Notes: generated by a model not told the origin, from the letters alone. A stretch of DNA of 64,000 nucleotides from Ardenticatenaceae bacterium (GCA_020634565.1 JACKBN010000006.1:186001-250000); one strand, 5' to 3'; shown: positions 26,090 to 35,798, counted from the stretch's first letter. Numbers and translations are program-made.

Positions 26090-26644
26090 ATGAATCAGGA
26101 GTTACAGCAGGCCCAACAAACGTTTATTCAGGGAATGATCCGAATTAGTCATTTTTGGGGCTTTCCCAAAGCAATGGGGGCAATTTACGGAGCTATCTAT
26201 CTGGCCTCCGCACCGCTTTCTCTCGATGAAATTGTGGAGCAGGTGGGCGTGACCAAAGGGGCCGTAAGCACAAATGTGCGCACGCTGGAGCGGCTGGGAA
26301 TGGTGCACAAACAGCTCCAACTGGGCGACCGCAAAGATTATTACATCCCCGAAACTGATTTTTGGAAGATTATCCGCACGGTTTTGCGGGAACGTGAAAA
26401 GCAAGAGTTTGATGTGGCTTTGCGTACGGTGGATGACAGCCTGGCCATGGTAAACAGCCAGGCATCTCCAGATGCCGATCCCGAAGATGCAGCGCTGACC
26501 AGGCTGTATCAGGAGCGGATGGAAAAGATGAAATCATTTTTCCACACGCTGGACAACATTGTTGCCACCCTGCTCGCTCTGGATGAACTCCGCTTAAGCA
26601 CCGTGCAGCGCCTGTTTGGCAAAACAACCACCAAGGAGTCATAA
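26090..26644 (+). CDS. GbsR/MarR-type transcriptional regulator
   Basis: About 184 residues with the features of the GbsR family: an N-terminal helical segment (FIQGMIRISHFWGFPKAMGAIYG), then a winged helix-turn-helix (LSLDEIVEQVGVTKGAVSTNVRTLERLGMV, in parts) and a C-terminal helical dimer part. GbsR-type proteins repress osmoprotectant or other genes and release on ligand binding. I prefer the ATG at 26090, with AGG 9 bases upstream, over 26081, where the AGG directly abuts. It is cotranscribed with the NmrA-like gene (2-base gap) and probably represses both through the palindrome upstream. Confidence 0.85.
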   Translation: MNQELQQAQQTFIQGMIRISHFWGFPKAMGAIYGAIYLASAPLSLDEIVEQVGVTKGAVSTNVRTLERLGMVHKQLQLGDRKDYYIPETDFWKIIRTVLREREKQEFDVALRTVDDSLAMVNSQASPDADPEDAALTRLYQERMEKMKSFFHTLDNIVATLLALDELRLSTVQRLFGKTTTKES

Positions 26645-26646
26645 CT

Positions 26647-27588
26647 ATGTCATCATCACAGCGACACGCCGTTACCGGCGCTTTTGGTTATTCGGGTAAA
26701 TACATTGCCCGACGGCTTTTGAATCAGGGCCATGAGGTTATCACGCTCACCAATTCGCCCCAGCGTGCCAATCCGTTTGGCAGCCGGGTGCAGGCGTTTC
26801 CCTTTAATTTTGATGAGCCGCAGCTGTTGGTTGAAAGCTTGCGGGGCGTAAAGGTGCTTTACAACACGTACTGGGTGCGGTTTAACCATGAAAAGTTTCA
26901 GCATGCTTCGGCCGTGGCCAATACGCTGGCGCTTTTTCAAGCGGCCAAAGCGGCTGGTGTAGAGCGAGTGGTGCATATCAGCATTACCAACCCGTCGCTT
27001 GACTCTCACTTGGAGTATTTTCGGGGTAAAGCTGAGCTTGAAGAGGCGTTGAGCGCTTCTGGCCTGTCCTATGCTATCTTGCGGCCGACTGTACTTTTTG
27101 GCAAGGAAGATATTTTGATCAACAACATTGCCTGGATGGTGCGTAAATTCCCCCTGTTTGGTGTGTTTGGGGATGGACAATACCGTTTGCAGCCCATTTA
27201 TGTGGATGACCTGGCCGCATTGGCAGTGGCGGAAGGGGCCAGCCAGGAGAACCACACGATTAATGCCATCGGGCCGGAAACGTTTACCTATCGTGAACTG
27301 GTGGCGATGATTGGGGAGGTGATTGGCAAAAAACGGCCGATTATCACCATCCCCCCGTTTTTAGGGTACTGGGTCGGGCGAGTTGTGAGCCTGTTGGTGA
27401 ATGATGTGCTGGTTACTCGTGAAGAAATTGAGGGTTTGATGGCAGGGCTGCTGTGTGTAGACACGCCGCCCACGGGCACTACCTCGCTCACTGCCTGGGC
27501 GCAAAAACATGCTGCCACCTTGGGCAAAACATACACCAGCGAATTGGCGCGTCGGCGGGATCGTACGGCCGTTTACGCCTCAAACTAG
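26647..27588 (+). CDS. NmrA-like atypical SDR (NAD(P)-binding)
   Basis: A 313-residue Rossmann protein with the NmrA/NDUFA9-like glycine motif TGAFGYSGKYIARRLL (residues 10-25), VKVLYNTYWVRF, and RPTVLFGKEDILINNIAW. A catalytic Tyr-Lys pair is seen only as YFRGKAELE, which fits atypical SDRs that act on quinone-linked substrates or merely bind dinucleotide. GGAG lies 8 bases before the ATG. It is the second gene of the GbsR operon and the likely regulated function. The stop overlaps the end of the convergent membrane-protein gene by 4 bases. Confidence 0.82.
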   Translation: MSSSQRHAVTGAFGYSGKYIARRLLNQGHEVITLTNSPQRANPFGSRVQAFPFNFDEPQLLVESLRGVKVLYNTYWVRFNHEKFQHASAVANTLALFQAAKAAGVERVVHISITNPSLDSHLEYFRGKAELEEALSASGLSYAILRPTVLFGKEDILINNIAWMVRKFPLFGVFGDGQYRLQPIYVDDLAALAVAEGASQENHTINAIGPETFTYRELVAMIGEVIGKKRPIITIPPFLGYWVGRVVSLLVNDVLVTREEIEGLMAGLLCVDTPPTGTTSLTAWAQKHAATLGKTYTSELARRRDRTAVYASN

Positions 27589-30500
27589 GGCAGGGTAAAG
27601 GTGATAAGCGGGATATTGTCCTGGCCGTTTGGCTGTTGCAGGCGGCTGGCGTTGGGCAGATAAAGACCCGTTGTAAGCGTGTAGTTGCCGGGGGGCAACG
27701 TCGTTGGCAGGCTGATCGTGTGCCGGTCGATGATGAATTCGCCGGGGAGCCAACCGGTTGTGGGGCGCGTCCAGCCTGCGGGCAAGCCATCCGCCTGGGC
27801 CACGATACGGCCGTCTTCCCCCAGCAAATGCACAAACACCCGGTAGCTTTCACTCAACTCCGTCACCGCCTGCCACACCAACTCCAGATTAAGCGTTTCC
27901 CCCGCCGCCAGCGTTGGCACATCCAGCGAAAAGCCCAGCAGCGTTGCCTGCTCACTGAGGGTGGTGTTGACGGCCGTTTCCACATCCGGCATCTCCAGCA
28001 AACGTTCCGGCGCGGTGATGGTCAGCTCGCCCCAGCGCACGGTTTGGCCATTGGGGAAGGTGAGTTGCCATTGGTAACGGCCGTTTGCTAATCCCACCGG
28101 CAGGCGCAAAAGAAGCTGGCTGCGCCACGCCCCCGCGCCAAATTCAGAGAGGGTGACCGGCCAGTTGGTAACGGCCGTATCATTTTCATCAATCAGGCTG
28201 AGGGTAACGGCCGTTTCTGACTGCGCCGACCAGAAAAGTGTCACCAACACAGAGTCACCCGGCGCGGCTGCGCTGCGATCCAAGTTGCTGCCCAGTAGCG
28301 TAGCTGGCCCGTTGGGGACATTCAGCCGGTGCTGCATCGTCAGCGAGGTCGGCCACGGTTCCGTAGGCGATACCACCGTCACCGTACCCAATTCCAGCTG
28401 CGGGCCGATGGGTTGGCCGCTGGCGGTGTAAAAGGTGAGCGGCGTCAGGCTGTCCTGCTCAAAAAAGGAAAGCTGGAGCTGGTAGTCGCCGGGCGGCGTA
28501 CCGGGCAGCAAATCGACAAAATAGGCGGTGAGGGCATATTGGTCTGTTGGCCAGCCCGTCGTGGGCGGCGGATTGCGCAGCCAGCGATAATCGCGCAGCC
28601 CCTCTTCAGACCAGCGCAGGCCGTTTTGGCCGTAAAGCGTCAGCCCGACCTTGTAGTTGGCGGTCAGCGGTTGCAGCGCTTGCCAGTAAAGGGTGAGAGC
28701 AAGCGGCTGGTTGGCGGGAACGGCCGTTTCCCATGCATCGAGTCCCAAAAGCTTCACCTGCGCCGGATTGTCTGGCGTGCCCAGCGTCACGTCTAGCGAT
28801 TGGGCCACACCTGCCAGCGCCCCATCGTGCAATCGTGCCTGCCGCAGCGGCGTTTGCCCTGCATCTACCAGCAGTAACTTGCCCGCGATGAGCAGCACGG
28901 CGACGGTAATCAGTGGCCAGTAATCCGTAATCAGTGATGGGTAATTTGTTAACTGAATACTGAATACTGAATACTGATTACCCCGTATTTTCCAAACAAT
29001 CCCTAACAGCAAAACCAAACTCAGCAACGAAATTCCGTCCGCCGCCAGCCGCAGGGGCGTTTCGCGGAAGGTGGCCTGGATGGTGGAACGGCCGTTTGGC
29101 ACGGGCACGGTCAGCCAGCCTTCCAAATCTGTGGGGGTGATGGGTGCCGCTTCGCCATTAACGGTAACTTGCCAGCCGGGGAAGTTGAAGATGCGTAGGG
29201 TAGCGGTGAAGGGAACGGCCGTTTCTAACTCAATTTTGGTGTTTAGTGGCTGGTAGTTAGTGGCTAGGATTTGGGCATCGGGGGGCAGTGTGGTTTCATC
29301 CAGGCGGGCTTGCCAGGCTGGTGGATTGGTGGGGTCCGGCACGATCTCCACAGCGCGGGGCAGCAGTTCGCCGCTGGCGGTGCTGCCAAGCGTCTGTGTC
29401 GCCTGCTCCCAGGCAACCATGCCGTCCACGGACAAATCATCTGGCACGTTACACAAATCCGGGTACAGCCAGCCCCAATGCCCCACCGATAGAATCGCAA
29501 TGATTGCTATGTTTACCGCGGAGAACGCGGAGAACGCTGAGTTTTTTTTGCTCTTTTTAGCCTCTGCGCTCTCCGTGCTCTCTGCGGTTAAATTTTTCAC
29601 ACCACCGCACAAAAATGCGGCGAGGAAGCTGGCGGGAGCTAAAAAGCGCCAGGGAAATTGGAAGGCCTCAAGTTGAGGAACGGCCGTCCACAACCACTCT
29701 GAAGCCTGCACTGTGAGAAAAACATAGCTAGCCAATCCCAGCAGCAAAAAGCCCACCAGCCAGCGGCTTTGCTTGGTGCGTCGCCAGGCTAATACTGCTC
29801 CAGCCAAGGCTACGATGAGCAGCAGCATGCCCAATGCCCGTGGCGGCCAATCGTTGAGCAAGCTGGGATCGGCGTTGCGGGGCAGCGCCAGCAGCTGATC
29901 CAACGGCAAAAAGTTATTGAAGTACAAAAACGGCCAGGCGCTGTTGGCTCGGTCAAACTGAATGGCCGACCGCTCGGTGATAGCGGGCAGCCAGAAAAAG
30001 GCGCTGCCGCCCAGCCCCAGCAGCAGCCCCAGACCACCACGCCAAAGAGTTGCCCAGGAACTGCTTGCCTTGAGCTTGTCGAAAGGGCCGTCTACCCACC
30101 ACCACAGCCCCACCCAGCCGACAAACAACGGCATAAACGCATATGCTGTCACGTCGTGGGTGTAGATGAGGAGGATGAAGCTGAAAACGGCCGTTCCCAA
30201 TCCCCAGCCGCTCTTTTCTCGCTGCCAGCGATACAGGCCCCACAGCACCAGCGGCGGCAGGCTCCAGGCCACCGTTTCCGACAGGCTGGCGCGGTAAAAG
30301 GCCACGTAAGCGTGGAAGGGTGCGTACAGGTAGGCCACGGCTGCTATCAGCCCGCCCCAATCGCCCCAAAAGGTACGCGCCAGCCACCACATCGTCCAGC
30401 CAGAAGCGACGATGCCCAGCCCGTAAACCAGATTGAGCGCTACTGGCCAGCTGAAACCGATTGCGTGGAATACGGCCGTACCCTGTGCTGAAAAAGGCGA

Positions 30501-30779
30501 CTGGTACATGAACAACGGATAGCCATAGCCATGTGCCATATGCGGTGCCCAGCGGCTGAAAAAAATACCTTCATCCAGCAGCGCCCCCGCTTGGACCGCC
30601 CGCCACAAGTGGAAAACCGTATCGAAACCACAGCTAATTTGAGTGGTAAACAATGGCTGCAAAACGGGAATGGCTAAGAGCGTGATGAGAAACAGAAAGA
30701 AAAGAACCTTTCCATACCCCAAACGCTTAGGCTCAGAGCTGGCAAAGTTGGGGGAAAATGAGTGACGGTCACGGGTCAT
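27585..30779 (-). CDS. Large membrane protein, PTPS-related/YfhO-like
   Basis: A 1064-residue protein. About 10-12 transmembrane helices fill residues 25-480; the first loop (SCGFDTVFHLWRAVQAGALLDEG) and RWAPHMAHGYGYPLF match the 6-pyruvoyl-tetrahydropterin synthase-related and YfhO-like membrane families, GT-C-like proteins thought to act on envelope glycans. The second half has further hydrophobic segments and three or four beta-rich domains of about 100 residues (ALTLYWQALQPL, LVTLFWSAQSE, LELVWQAVTEL). Two hairpin repeats are embedded in frame and translated (near residues 390-425 and 595-625). It carries about a dozen ACGGCCGT copies, the densest in the window. Confidence 0.82.
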   Translation of the reverse strand: MTRDRHSFSPNFASSEPKRLGYGKVLFFLFLITLLAIPVLQPLFTTQISCGFDTVFHLWRAVQAGALLDEGIFFSRWAPHMAHGYGYPLFMYQSPFSAQGTAVFHAIGFSWPVALNLVYGLGIVASGWTMWWLARTFWGDWGGLIAAVAYLYAPFHAYVAFYRASLSETVAWSLPPLVLWGLYRWQREKSGWGLGTAVFSFILLIYTHDVTAYAFMPLFVGWVGLWWWVDGPFDKLKASSSWATLWRGGLGLLLGLGGSAFFWLPAITERSAIQFDRANSAWPFLYFNNFLPLDQLLALPRNADPSLLNDWPPRALGMLLLIVALAGAVLAWRRTKQSRWLVGFLLLGLASYVFLTVQASEWLWTAVPQLEAFQFPWRFLAPASFLAAFLCGGVKNLTAESTESAEAKKSKKNSAFSAFSAVNIAIIAILSVGHWGWLYPDLCNVPDDLSVDGMVAWEQATQTLGSTASGELLPRAVEIVPDPTNPPAWQARLDETTLPPDAQILATNYQPLNTKIELETAVPFTATLRIFNFPGWQVTVNGEAAPITPTDLEGWLTVPVPNGRSTIQATFRETPLRLAADGISLLSLVLLLGIVWKIRGNQYSVFSIQLTNYPSLITDYWPLITVAVLLIAGKLLLVDAGQTPLRQARLHDGALAGVAQSLDVTLGTPDNPAQVKLLGLDAWETAVPANQPLALTLYWQALQPLTANYKVGLTLYGQNGLRWSEEGLRDYRWLRNPPPTTGWPTDQYALTAYFVDLLPGTPPGDYQLQLSFFEQDSLTPLTFYTASGQPIGPQLELGTVTVVSPTEPWPTSLTMQHRLNVPNGPATLLGSNLDRSAAAPGDSVLVTLFWSAQSETAVTLSLIDENDTAVTNWPVTLSEFGAGAWRSQLLLRLPVGLANGRYQWQLTFPNGQTVRWGELTITAPERLLEMPDVETAVNTTLSEQATLLGFSLDVPTLAAGETLNLELVWQAVTELSESYRVFVHLLGEDGRIVAQADGLPAGWTRPTTGWLPGEFIIDRHTISLPTTLPPGNYTLTTGLYLPNASRLQQPNGQDNIPLITFTLP
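28905..28982. repeat. Hairpin repeat inside a reading frame (GTAATCAGT/ACTGATTAC words)
   Basis: Perfect 10-bp ends GGTAATCAGT and ACTGATTACC enclose word repeats including three tandem ACTGAAT units. The vocabulary is that of the intergenic hairpin at 32745-32809, but here it is translated as YSVFSIQLTNYPSLITDYW in the large membrane protein, between hydrophobic segments. Confidence 0.8.
29515..29588. repeat. Hairpin repeat inside a reading frame (CGCGGAGAACG words)
   Basis: 27-base arms (29515-29541 and 29562-29588) match at 22 positions and are made of GCGGAGA/GCTCTCCG units. They resemble the intergenic hairpin at 55752-55812. In the large membrane protein the arms are translated as TESTESAEAKKSKK and NSAFSAFSAV, a linker before a hydrophobic helix. 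Confidence 0.8.
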
Positions 30780-30872
30780 ATCTGCAACAAGTCCTGATAA
30801 TGAGCCGGATCATATCACACCTTGTTAAAATTGTAGTTTCCTGAGCGGTATGTTACAATTTTCGCTTGTTTG

Positions 30873-30902
30873 TAGCGCAATCCATAGTTGCGCTATATTT
30901 TT
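30873..30902 (+). other. Hairpin with T tract upstream of the LysM gene
   Basis: TAGCGCAA (30873-30880), a 7-base loop and TTGCGCTA (30888-30895) are followed by TATTTTT. It has terminator form, but no plus-strand gene ends before it; it may be a leader structure of the LysM gene or mark an unannotated short transcript. The rest of 30780-31041 shows no gene. Confidence 0.45.
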
Positions 30903-31041
30903 GTCTATCACTCTATTAAACAGAGTTGAAAGATAAAAATTGAAGCAAAAAACGCTTAACCAAAGCATAAACTTACACATGGAAGAGTCATGCCCTAAAG
31001 CAAAAGAGTAATCCCCGGGCATGAATGTGTGGAGGAAGAAG

Positions 31042-32739
31042 ATGAAAAATAAGTTTGCAAAAAGTACGCTGCTGATTGTGGCTACCTTGTTGGTAGCTGT
31101 ACTCAGCTTCCCCCGTAACGACGTGGCTGCCCAAGATATTATCTCGGGTAACTTGTTTGAAAACCCTGGTTTTGAAGCTGGCTACTTCAATCAGGATAGC
31201 ATCCCGCAAATTGCCGTGCCCAATGGCTGGCGGATGCACTGGCTAGATGGCGTCGCCTTTGAAGGGACCGATGGCGTGGTCGCTTATCGTCCCGAAACCG
31301 TTGTCTGGAATATTCAAGATGCGCCCGAAAATGAGCGCTCCCTTTTCTTCCGCGACGGTAGCTACACCCTGAAGCTGTTCAAGCCGTGGGCACCTTTGTT
31401 TGTGGCGCTCTCGCAAGAAGTTTCCGGGCTGGAAGTTGGCCGAAACTACCGCATTTCTGCTCCAATTTATGTTGATATTGTGGAATCGTACGATGGCGGC
31501 AAGCAACCACCGGCTGCTCGGCCTGATGCCGGCTTTATCCGGTTTAGCGTGGGTCCCGCTGGTTCCGGTTGGCGTACCTCTGGCCTTACTTACAGCCCTA
31601 CCTGGGGTGCTGACAACGTTGGCGGCTTCTATCTCAATAGCATCAACTACATTTGGGATTTCACGGCCACCTCTGAATCTATGATAATTTTCTTGGAAAT
31701 GGGTTCCAAGGTTCCATATGTTAACAGTGGTTTCTTTATGGATGGCGTTGGTCTATATGCCCTGGGCACGACGGGTGAAGTACCCGCCAGTTCTGGTGGC
31801 AGTGGCAGCAGCGGCGGCACGGTTGCCCAAGCTGGCCCAACCGCTACGCCATTCCCCACACCCACGCCGCGCCCAGATGGTTCTATCATTCATGTAGTGA
31901 ATTCAGGTGATACTTTCTGGACTATTGCGATTCAATATGCATCTGCGCTGGGTGTTACGCCAGAGGAAGCGCTGCCGCTTATTCGTGAGCTAAACAACAA
32001 CCCGGCCTTCATCAATGTGGGGCAGGAACTGGTCATCAAGGAACCCGGGGCTGTGGTTGCCGCGCCGGAACCAACGGCCGAAACGCCCGCCGATGAAGGC
32101 GAAGCCCCGGCTGAAGAAACGGATGAAACCTCCGCTGAGGAAGTTATTGAGGTTGAAGGCACTGACGGTGAGGCAGCTGAAGTTGCAACCCCTGCGCCGC
32201 CTGTAGAGGATTCGGCGGAAGAAGCTGCGCCTACTACAGGCACCATCTGCGTGGCTGCCTTTGATGACCAAAATGCCGACGGCGTACGGGACAATGCTAC
32301 AGAAGGCTTGCAGGCAGATGCCGCCATCACCATTTTCCGGGGTGGCAGCACAGTAACCACTCACATCACGGACGGATCGAGCGAACCGTACTGCTTTGAG
32401 AACCTGGCGCCAGCTACCTATCAGGTGCAAATCTTCCCGCCAGCAGATTACCAGCCAACCACTTCGCCGAGTTGGGCGGTTTCTGTCGCTGAGGGCGCGC
32501 AGATTTCGGTGGCGTTTGGCACACGGTTTGATCCGCAGGAAACGGCCGTTGCCGACACCACCTCCGCCGATACAAGCAGCGACAGCGCTGCTGCTGACGG
32601 CGAAACGGCCGAAAGCGCAGATGCTAGCGTCGTTGAAGAAGGCGGCTTCTTTAGCAGCATTGGTGGCATCGTTTTGGTTGTTGCTGCTATTTTGATTCTG
32701 CTGGCTGGCGTGGGCGTGGTTATGCTTCGCCGCGGCTAA
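31042..32739 (+). CDS. Secreted LysM and SdrD-B-like cell-surface protein
   Basis: A 565-residue surface protein. A signal peptide ends near VAAQD (residue 32). Residues 35-240 form a beta-rich domain (NPGFEAGYFNQD, start of a carbohydrate-binding-like fold). After a Gly/Ser and Pro linker comes a LysM domain (VVNSGDTFWTIAIQYA ... FINVGQELVIKEPG) that binds peptidoglycan. An acidic linker leads to a SdrD/Cna B-like domain (AAFDDQNADGVRDNATEG) and a C-terminal membrane helix with a basic tail (LLAGVGVVMLRRG). The ATG at 31042 has GGAGG 5 bases upstream; the frame opens earlier at 31021. Confidence 0.88.
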   Translation: MKNKFAKSTLLIVATLLVAVLSFPRNDVAAQDIISGNLFENPGFEAGYFNQDSIPQIAVPNGWRMHWLDGVAFEGTDGVVAYRPETVVWNIQDAPENERSLFFRDGSYTLKLFKPWAPLFVALSQEVSGLEVGRNYRISAPIYVDIVESYDGGKQPPAARPDAGFIRFSVGPAGSGWRTSGLTYSPTWGADNVGGFYLNSINYIWDFTATSESMIIFLEMGSKVPYVNSGFFMDGVGLYALGTTGEVPASSGGSGSSGGTVAQAGPTATPFPTPTPRPDGSIIHVVNSGDTFWTIAIQYASALGVTPEEALPLIRELNNNPAFINVGQELVIKEPGAVVAAPEPTAETPADEGEAPAEETDETSAEEVIEVEGTDGEAAEVATPAPPVEDSAEEAAPTTGTICVAAFDDQNADGVRDNATEGLQADAAITIFRGGSTVTTHITDGSSEPYCFENLAPATYQVQIFPPADYQPTTSPSWAVSVAEGAQISVAFGTRFDPQETAVADTTSADTSSDSAAADGETAESADASVVEEGGFFSSIGGIVLVVAAILILLAGVGVVMLRRG

Positions 32740-32744
32740 ACCCT

Positions 32745-32809
32745 GTAAACGGTAAGCAGTTATCGGTAATCAGTTTTACCGATTACGGTTTACCGACTAC
32801 CGATTACCG
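32745..32809. repeat. Intergenic hairpin built from CGGTAATC/CGATTACC words
   Basis: Left words AACGGTAAGC and TCGGTAATCAG are answered by CCGATTACGG, TTTACCGAC and CCGATTACCG on the right, giving a long hairpin directly before a classical terminator. It has the same vocabulary as 9110-9184 and 28905-28982. Confidence 0.75.
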
Positions 32810-32839
32810 AAAAGAGCGTCCTGCGGGGCGCTCTTTTTT
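32810..32839 (+). terminator. Terminator after the LysM gene
   Basis: AAAAGAGCG (32810-32818), a 10-base loop and CGCTCTTTT (32829-32837) with further T. This is a textbook intrinsic terminator. Confidence 0.85.
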
Positions 32840-32987
32840 GTTGGGCGTAGGACAGCGTCAGGTTGTCGTTACCCAATCGTGCATGGGGCGAACAGTGCGG
32901 GAACGGCCGTTCCAGTACAGTTTATAGTGGCGAATAGCTAATCGCTAAGAATGACTCGCCACTAATGACCGTTTTGTAGGAGATACC

Positions 32988-35798
32988 ATGTACAAAGATC
33001 AAACCACCCGTCCGATGGCCTTAATTCAGACACCGCAGAACACCCCTCAGCCGCAGGCACCAACTGCCGCACCACCCGCCCGTAAGCGACGCGGCTGTTT
33101 TGGCTGCCTGGGTCGCGCCCTGATCGGTGGCATTTTGCTGCTGGCGCTGCTCATTTTTGGCGGCGTGGCCGTGGCGGGTACGCTGGTCTACTCCAACCTG
33201 TCGCAAGAAATTGAAGATGGCATTGGCAAGCTGGACGCCGCCCGCGACCGGGAAACGTTTGAAACAACCCAGATTTTCGACCGCAACGGCGCGCTGCTCT
33301 GGGAGTTTTTTGGCGAAGGGAAGCGTACGGCCGTTCCCATCAGCCAAATCCCGTCTCATCTCATTCACGCCACCGTGGCGGTGGAAGATGACAGCTTTTA
33401 CGAAAACCCCGGCGCAGATTTCCCCTCACTGGTGGCAGCGTTGATTGCTAACTTGCGCAATCCAAACGGCCGTCCCGTGGGAGCCAGCACCATCACCCAG
33501 CAGCTCGTCCGCCACATCGCCTTCGACTACGAAGAGCGCACCGAAGTCTCTTACAACCGCAAAGCCAAAGAGATCATCCTGGCCTGGATCATGAACCGCG
33601 ATTACAGCAAAGATGAGATCATGGAGATGTACCTCAACGAGATTTATTACGGCAACCTGGCTTACGGCATCGAGGCGGCGGCCGATACCTATTTTGGCAA
33701 ATCGTCGCAGGAGTTGACCTTGGGCGAAGCATCATTGCTGGCCGGTTTGCCGCAAAGCCCGGTGGAACTGGACCCGCTGACCAACCTGGAAGGAGCGAAA
33801 GAGCGCCAATGGCTGGTGCTCAACCTGATGGTCAGCGAGAGTTTTATTACCCAGGATGAGGCGGTGGCCGCTTACCAGGAACCGCTCAACTTTGTGCCGC
33901 AAGAAGTGAGTTTGGAAGCGCCCCACTTTGCCGTTTACGTGCGGCAGCAGCTAGAAGCGCTGTACGGTGCCGAAGCCGTCGCCAACGGCGGCCTGCGCGT
34001 GACAACCACGCTGGATTTGCAATACCAACGCTTGGCTGAGCAGTTGGCCCAGCAGCACGTCGCCGCCGTCGGGCCAGAGCACAATCTGACCAACGCGGCG
34101 CTGGTGGCAATGAAGCCGGGCACGGGCGAGATTTTGGCCATGCTGGGCAGCGTCAATTACAAAGATGAAAGCATTGACGGGCACGTGAACGTGACGCTCT
34201 CCTTGCAGCAACCGGGCAGCAGCATCAAGCCGCTCACCTACGCCGCCGCCCTCTCCCCCGATGAGACGGGCGAAGCCGCCTGGAGTGCCGCCGATTTGCT
34301 GTGGGATGTGGAAGTGGATTATCCGCAGTTTGATGGCAGTACGTATTCGCCGGTGAATTACGACGGCCGTTTCCATGGCCCCATTCGTCTGCGGACGGCG
34401 CTGGCCAATAGCTACAACATCCCCGCCGTGCTGCTGCTGCAAGATTTGGGCGTGCCCAAGATGCTGGAATTTGCCCAGCAGATGGGCATCAGCAGCTGGG
34501 ACCAGGATTCCAGCAACTACGGCCTCTCGCTAACGCTGGGCGGCGCGGAAGTAACGCCGCTGGAACTGACAACCGCCTACGCCGTCTTTGCCAACGGCGG
34601 CAACCAGGTGACGCCAACCTCGATTTTGCGCGTACAAAAGAGCAATGGTGAAGTGTTGTTTGAGCAGCCCCCGCAAGCGGCCGTTTCTGTCATCGATCCG
34701 CGGGTGGCTTACCTGATTAGCAATATTTTGGACGACGATGAAGCCCGCGTGCCCGCAATGGGTCGCAGCAACCCGCTGGCGCTGCCCTTCCCGGCGGCGG
34801 CCAAAACCGGTACCACCAACGATTTCCGCGATAACTGGACGATGGGTTTCACGCCCGGCCTCGTCGTCGGCGTTTGGACCGGCAACACAGACAACAGCGA
34901 AATGATCAACATCAGCGGCCTGACTGGTGCGGCCCCGCTGTGGAGCGATTACATGCAGGCGGTCTACACCAACTACGACCTGCTGGCGACGCTAAACGTG
35001 AATGGCGTGGCCCCAGCGACTGATTTTGTGCGGCCAGAAGGATTGGAAGAACGGCCGTTATGCAATATCGCGTCCGTCACCATTGGCGCCACCGAATGTA
35101 CGCCCGCCGGGTCTGAACTATTCCTGGTGAACAACACGCCCGCCGTGGCCGAAACCGTCGATCCGAATCTGGTGGTCTGGGAAGAAATTGAGCCTGCCGT
35201 CTGGCGCATGCCCGCTGTGTCGCTGCCGCCGGTTCCCGCTGAGGTGCTATTGGGCGCAGAAGCGGATGAAGACGCGCCACCGCCGCAGCTTTTCTGCCAT
35301 CTCGCCGAGGGCACGGATGCCACGCTGCTGCCCGGCGATGCGCTGCCGCAGGTTTTCCTGGCCCCGCCGCGCAACAGCGAAAGCCTGAAGGCGGCTCATG
35401 AGTGGGCTCAGGCAAATAATGTGGTGCTGCTGCCAACGGCCGTTTGCAACGATGATCTTTTAGCCCTGGCGCGTGATCCCAACCGGGTGGCCGTCTATCG
35501 CATCAGCAGTCCGGCGCAGGGCGACACCGTCAGCGGTATTCTGCCCATTGTAGGCACGGCCGATTTTGAGCCGGGTGTGGTGCAGTTCTACAAGATCGAG
35601 CTGGGTATTCCTGATGGCAGCAACGTCAATTGGGTCACGCTGGGCGAGGTTCACGACCAGCCGGTGGTGAATGGTCCGCTGGAAATGCTACACGCCGAAG
35701 CGCTGCCGCCCGGCGAATATTTCCTGCGCCTGATTGTGGTGAAGGACAGCAACTATGTCGGTGAACCGCACACCATTACGATTACCATTGAATCGTAA
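32988..35798 (+). CDS. Class A penicillin-binding protein (PBP1-type)
   Basis: A 936-residue bifunctional peptidoglycan synthase. A Pro-rich cytoplasmic N-terminus leads to a membrane anchor (residues 47-72). The GT51 transglycosylase follows, with EDDSFYENPG, GASTITQQLVRH and the NEIYYGNLAYGIEAAADTYFGK region. The transpeptidase has SSIKP (SXXK, nucleophile), SYN (SXN) and KTGTT. The C-terminal 250 residues are an extra, beta-rich Ig-like region (RISSPAQGDTVSGILPIVGTAD) common in Chloroflexota PBPs. A ribosome site TAGGAGAT precedes the ATG. It is expected to build and cross-link the wall. Confidence 0.95.
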   Translation: MYKDQTTRPMALIQTPQNTPQPQAPTAAPPARKRRGCFGCLGRALIGGILLLALLIFGGVAVAGTLVYSNLSQEIEDGIGKLDAARDRETFETTQIFDRNGALLWEFFGEGKRTAVPISQIPSHLIHATVAVEDDSFYENPGADFPSLVAALIANLRNPNGRPVGASTITQQLVRHIAFDYEERTEVSYNRKAKEIILAWIMNRDYSKDEIMEMYLNEIYYGNLAYGIEAAADTYFGKSSQELTLGEASLLAGLPQSPVELDPLTNLEGAKERQWLVLNLMVSESFITQDEAVAAYQEPLNFVPQEVSLEAPHFAVYVRQQLEALYGAEAVANGGLRVTTTLDLQYQRLAEQLAQQHVAAVGPEHNLTNAALVAMKPGTGEILAMLGSVNYKDESIDGHVNVTLSLQQPGSSIKPLTYAAALSPDETGEAAWSAADLLWDVEVDYPQFDGSTYSPVNYDGRFHGPIRLRTALANSYNIPAVLLLQDLGVPKMLEFAQQMGISSWDQDSSNYGLSLTLGGAEVTPLELTTAYAVFANGGNQVTPTSILRVQKSNGEVLFEQPPQAAVSVIDPRVAYLISNILDDDEARVPAMGRSNPLALPFPAAAKTGTTNDFRDNWTMGFTPGLVVGVWTGNTDNSEMINISGLTGAAPLWSDYMQAVYTNYDLLATLNVNGVAPATDFVRPEGLEERPLCNIASVTIGATECTPAGSELFLVNNTPAVAETVDPNLVVWEEIEPAVWRMPAVSLPPVPAEVLLGAEADEDAPPPQLFCHLAEGTDATLLPGDALPQVFLAPPRNSESLKAAHEWAQANNVVLLPTAVCNDDLLALARDPNRVAVYRISSPAQGDTVSGILPIVGTADFEPGVVQFYKIELGIPDGSNVNWVTLGEVHDQPVVNGPLEMLHAEALPPGEYFLRLIVVKDSNYVGEPHTITITIES

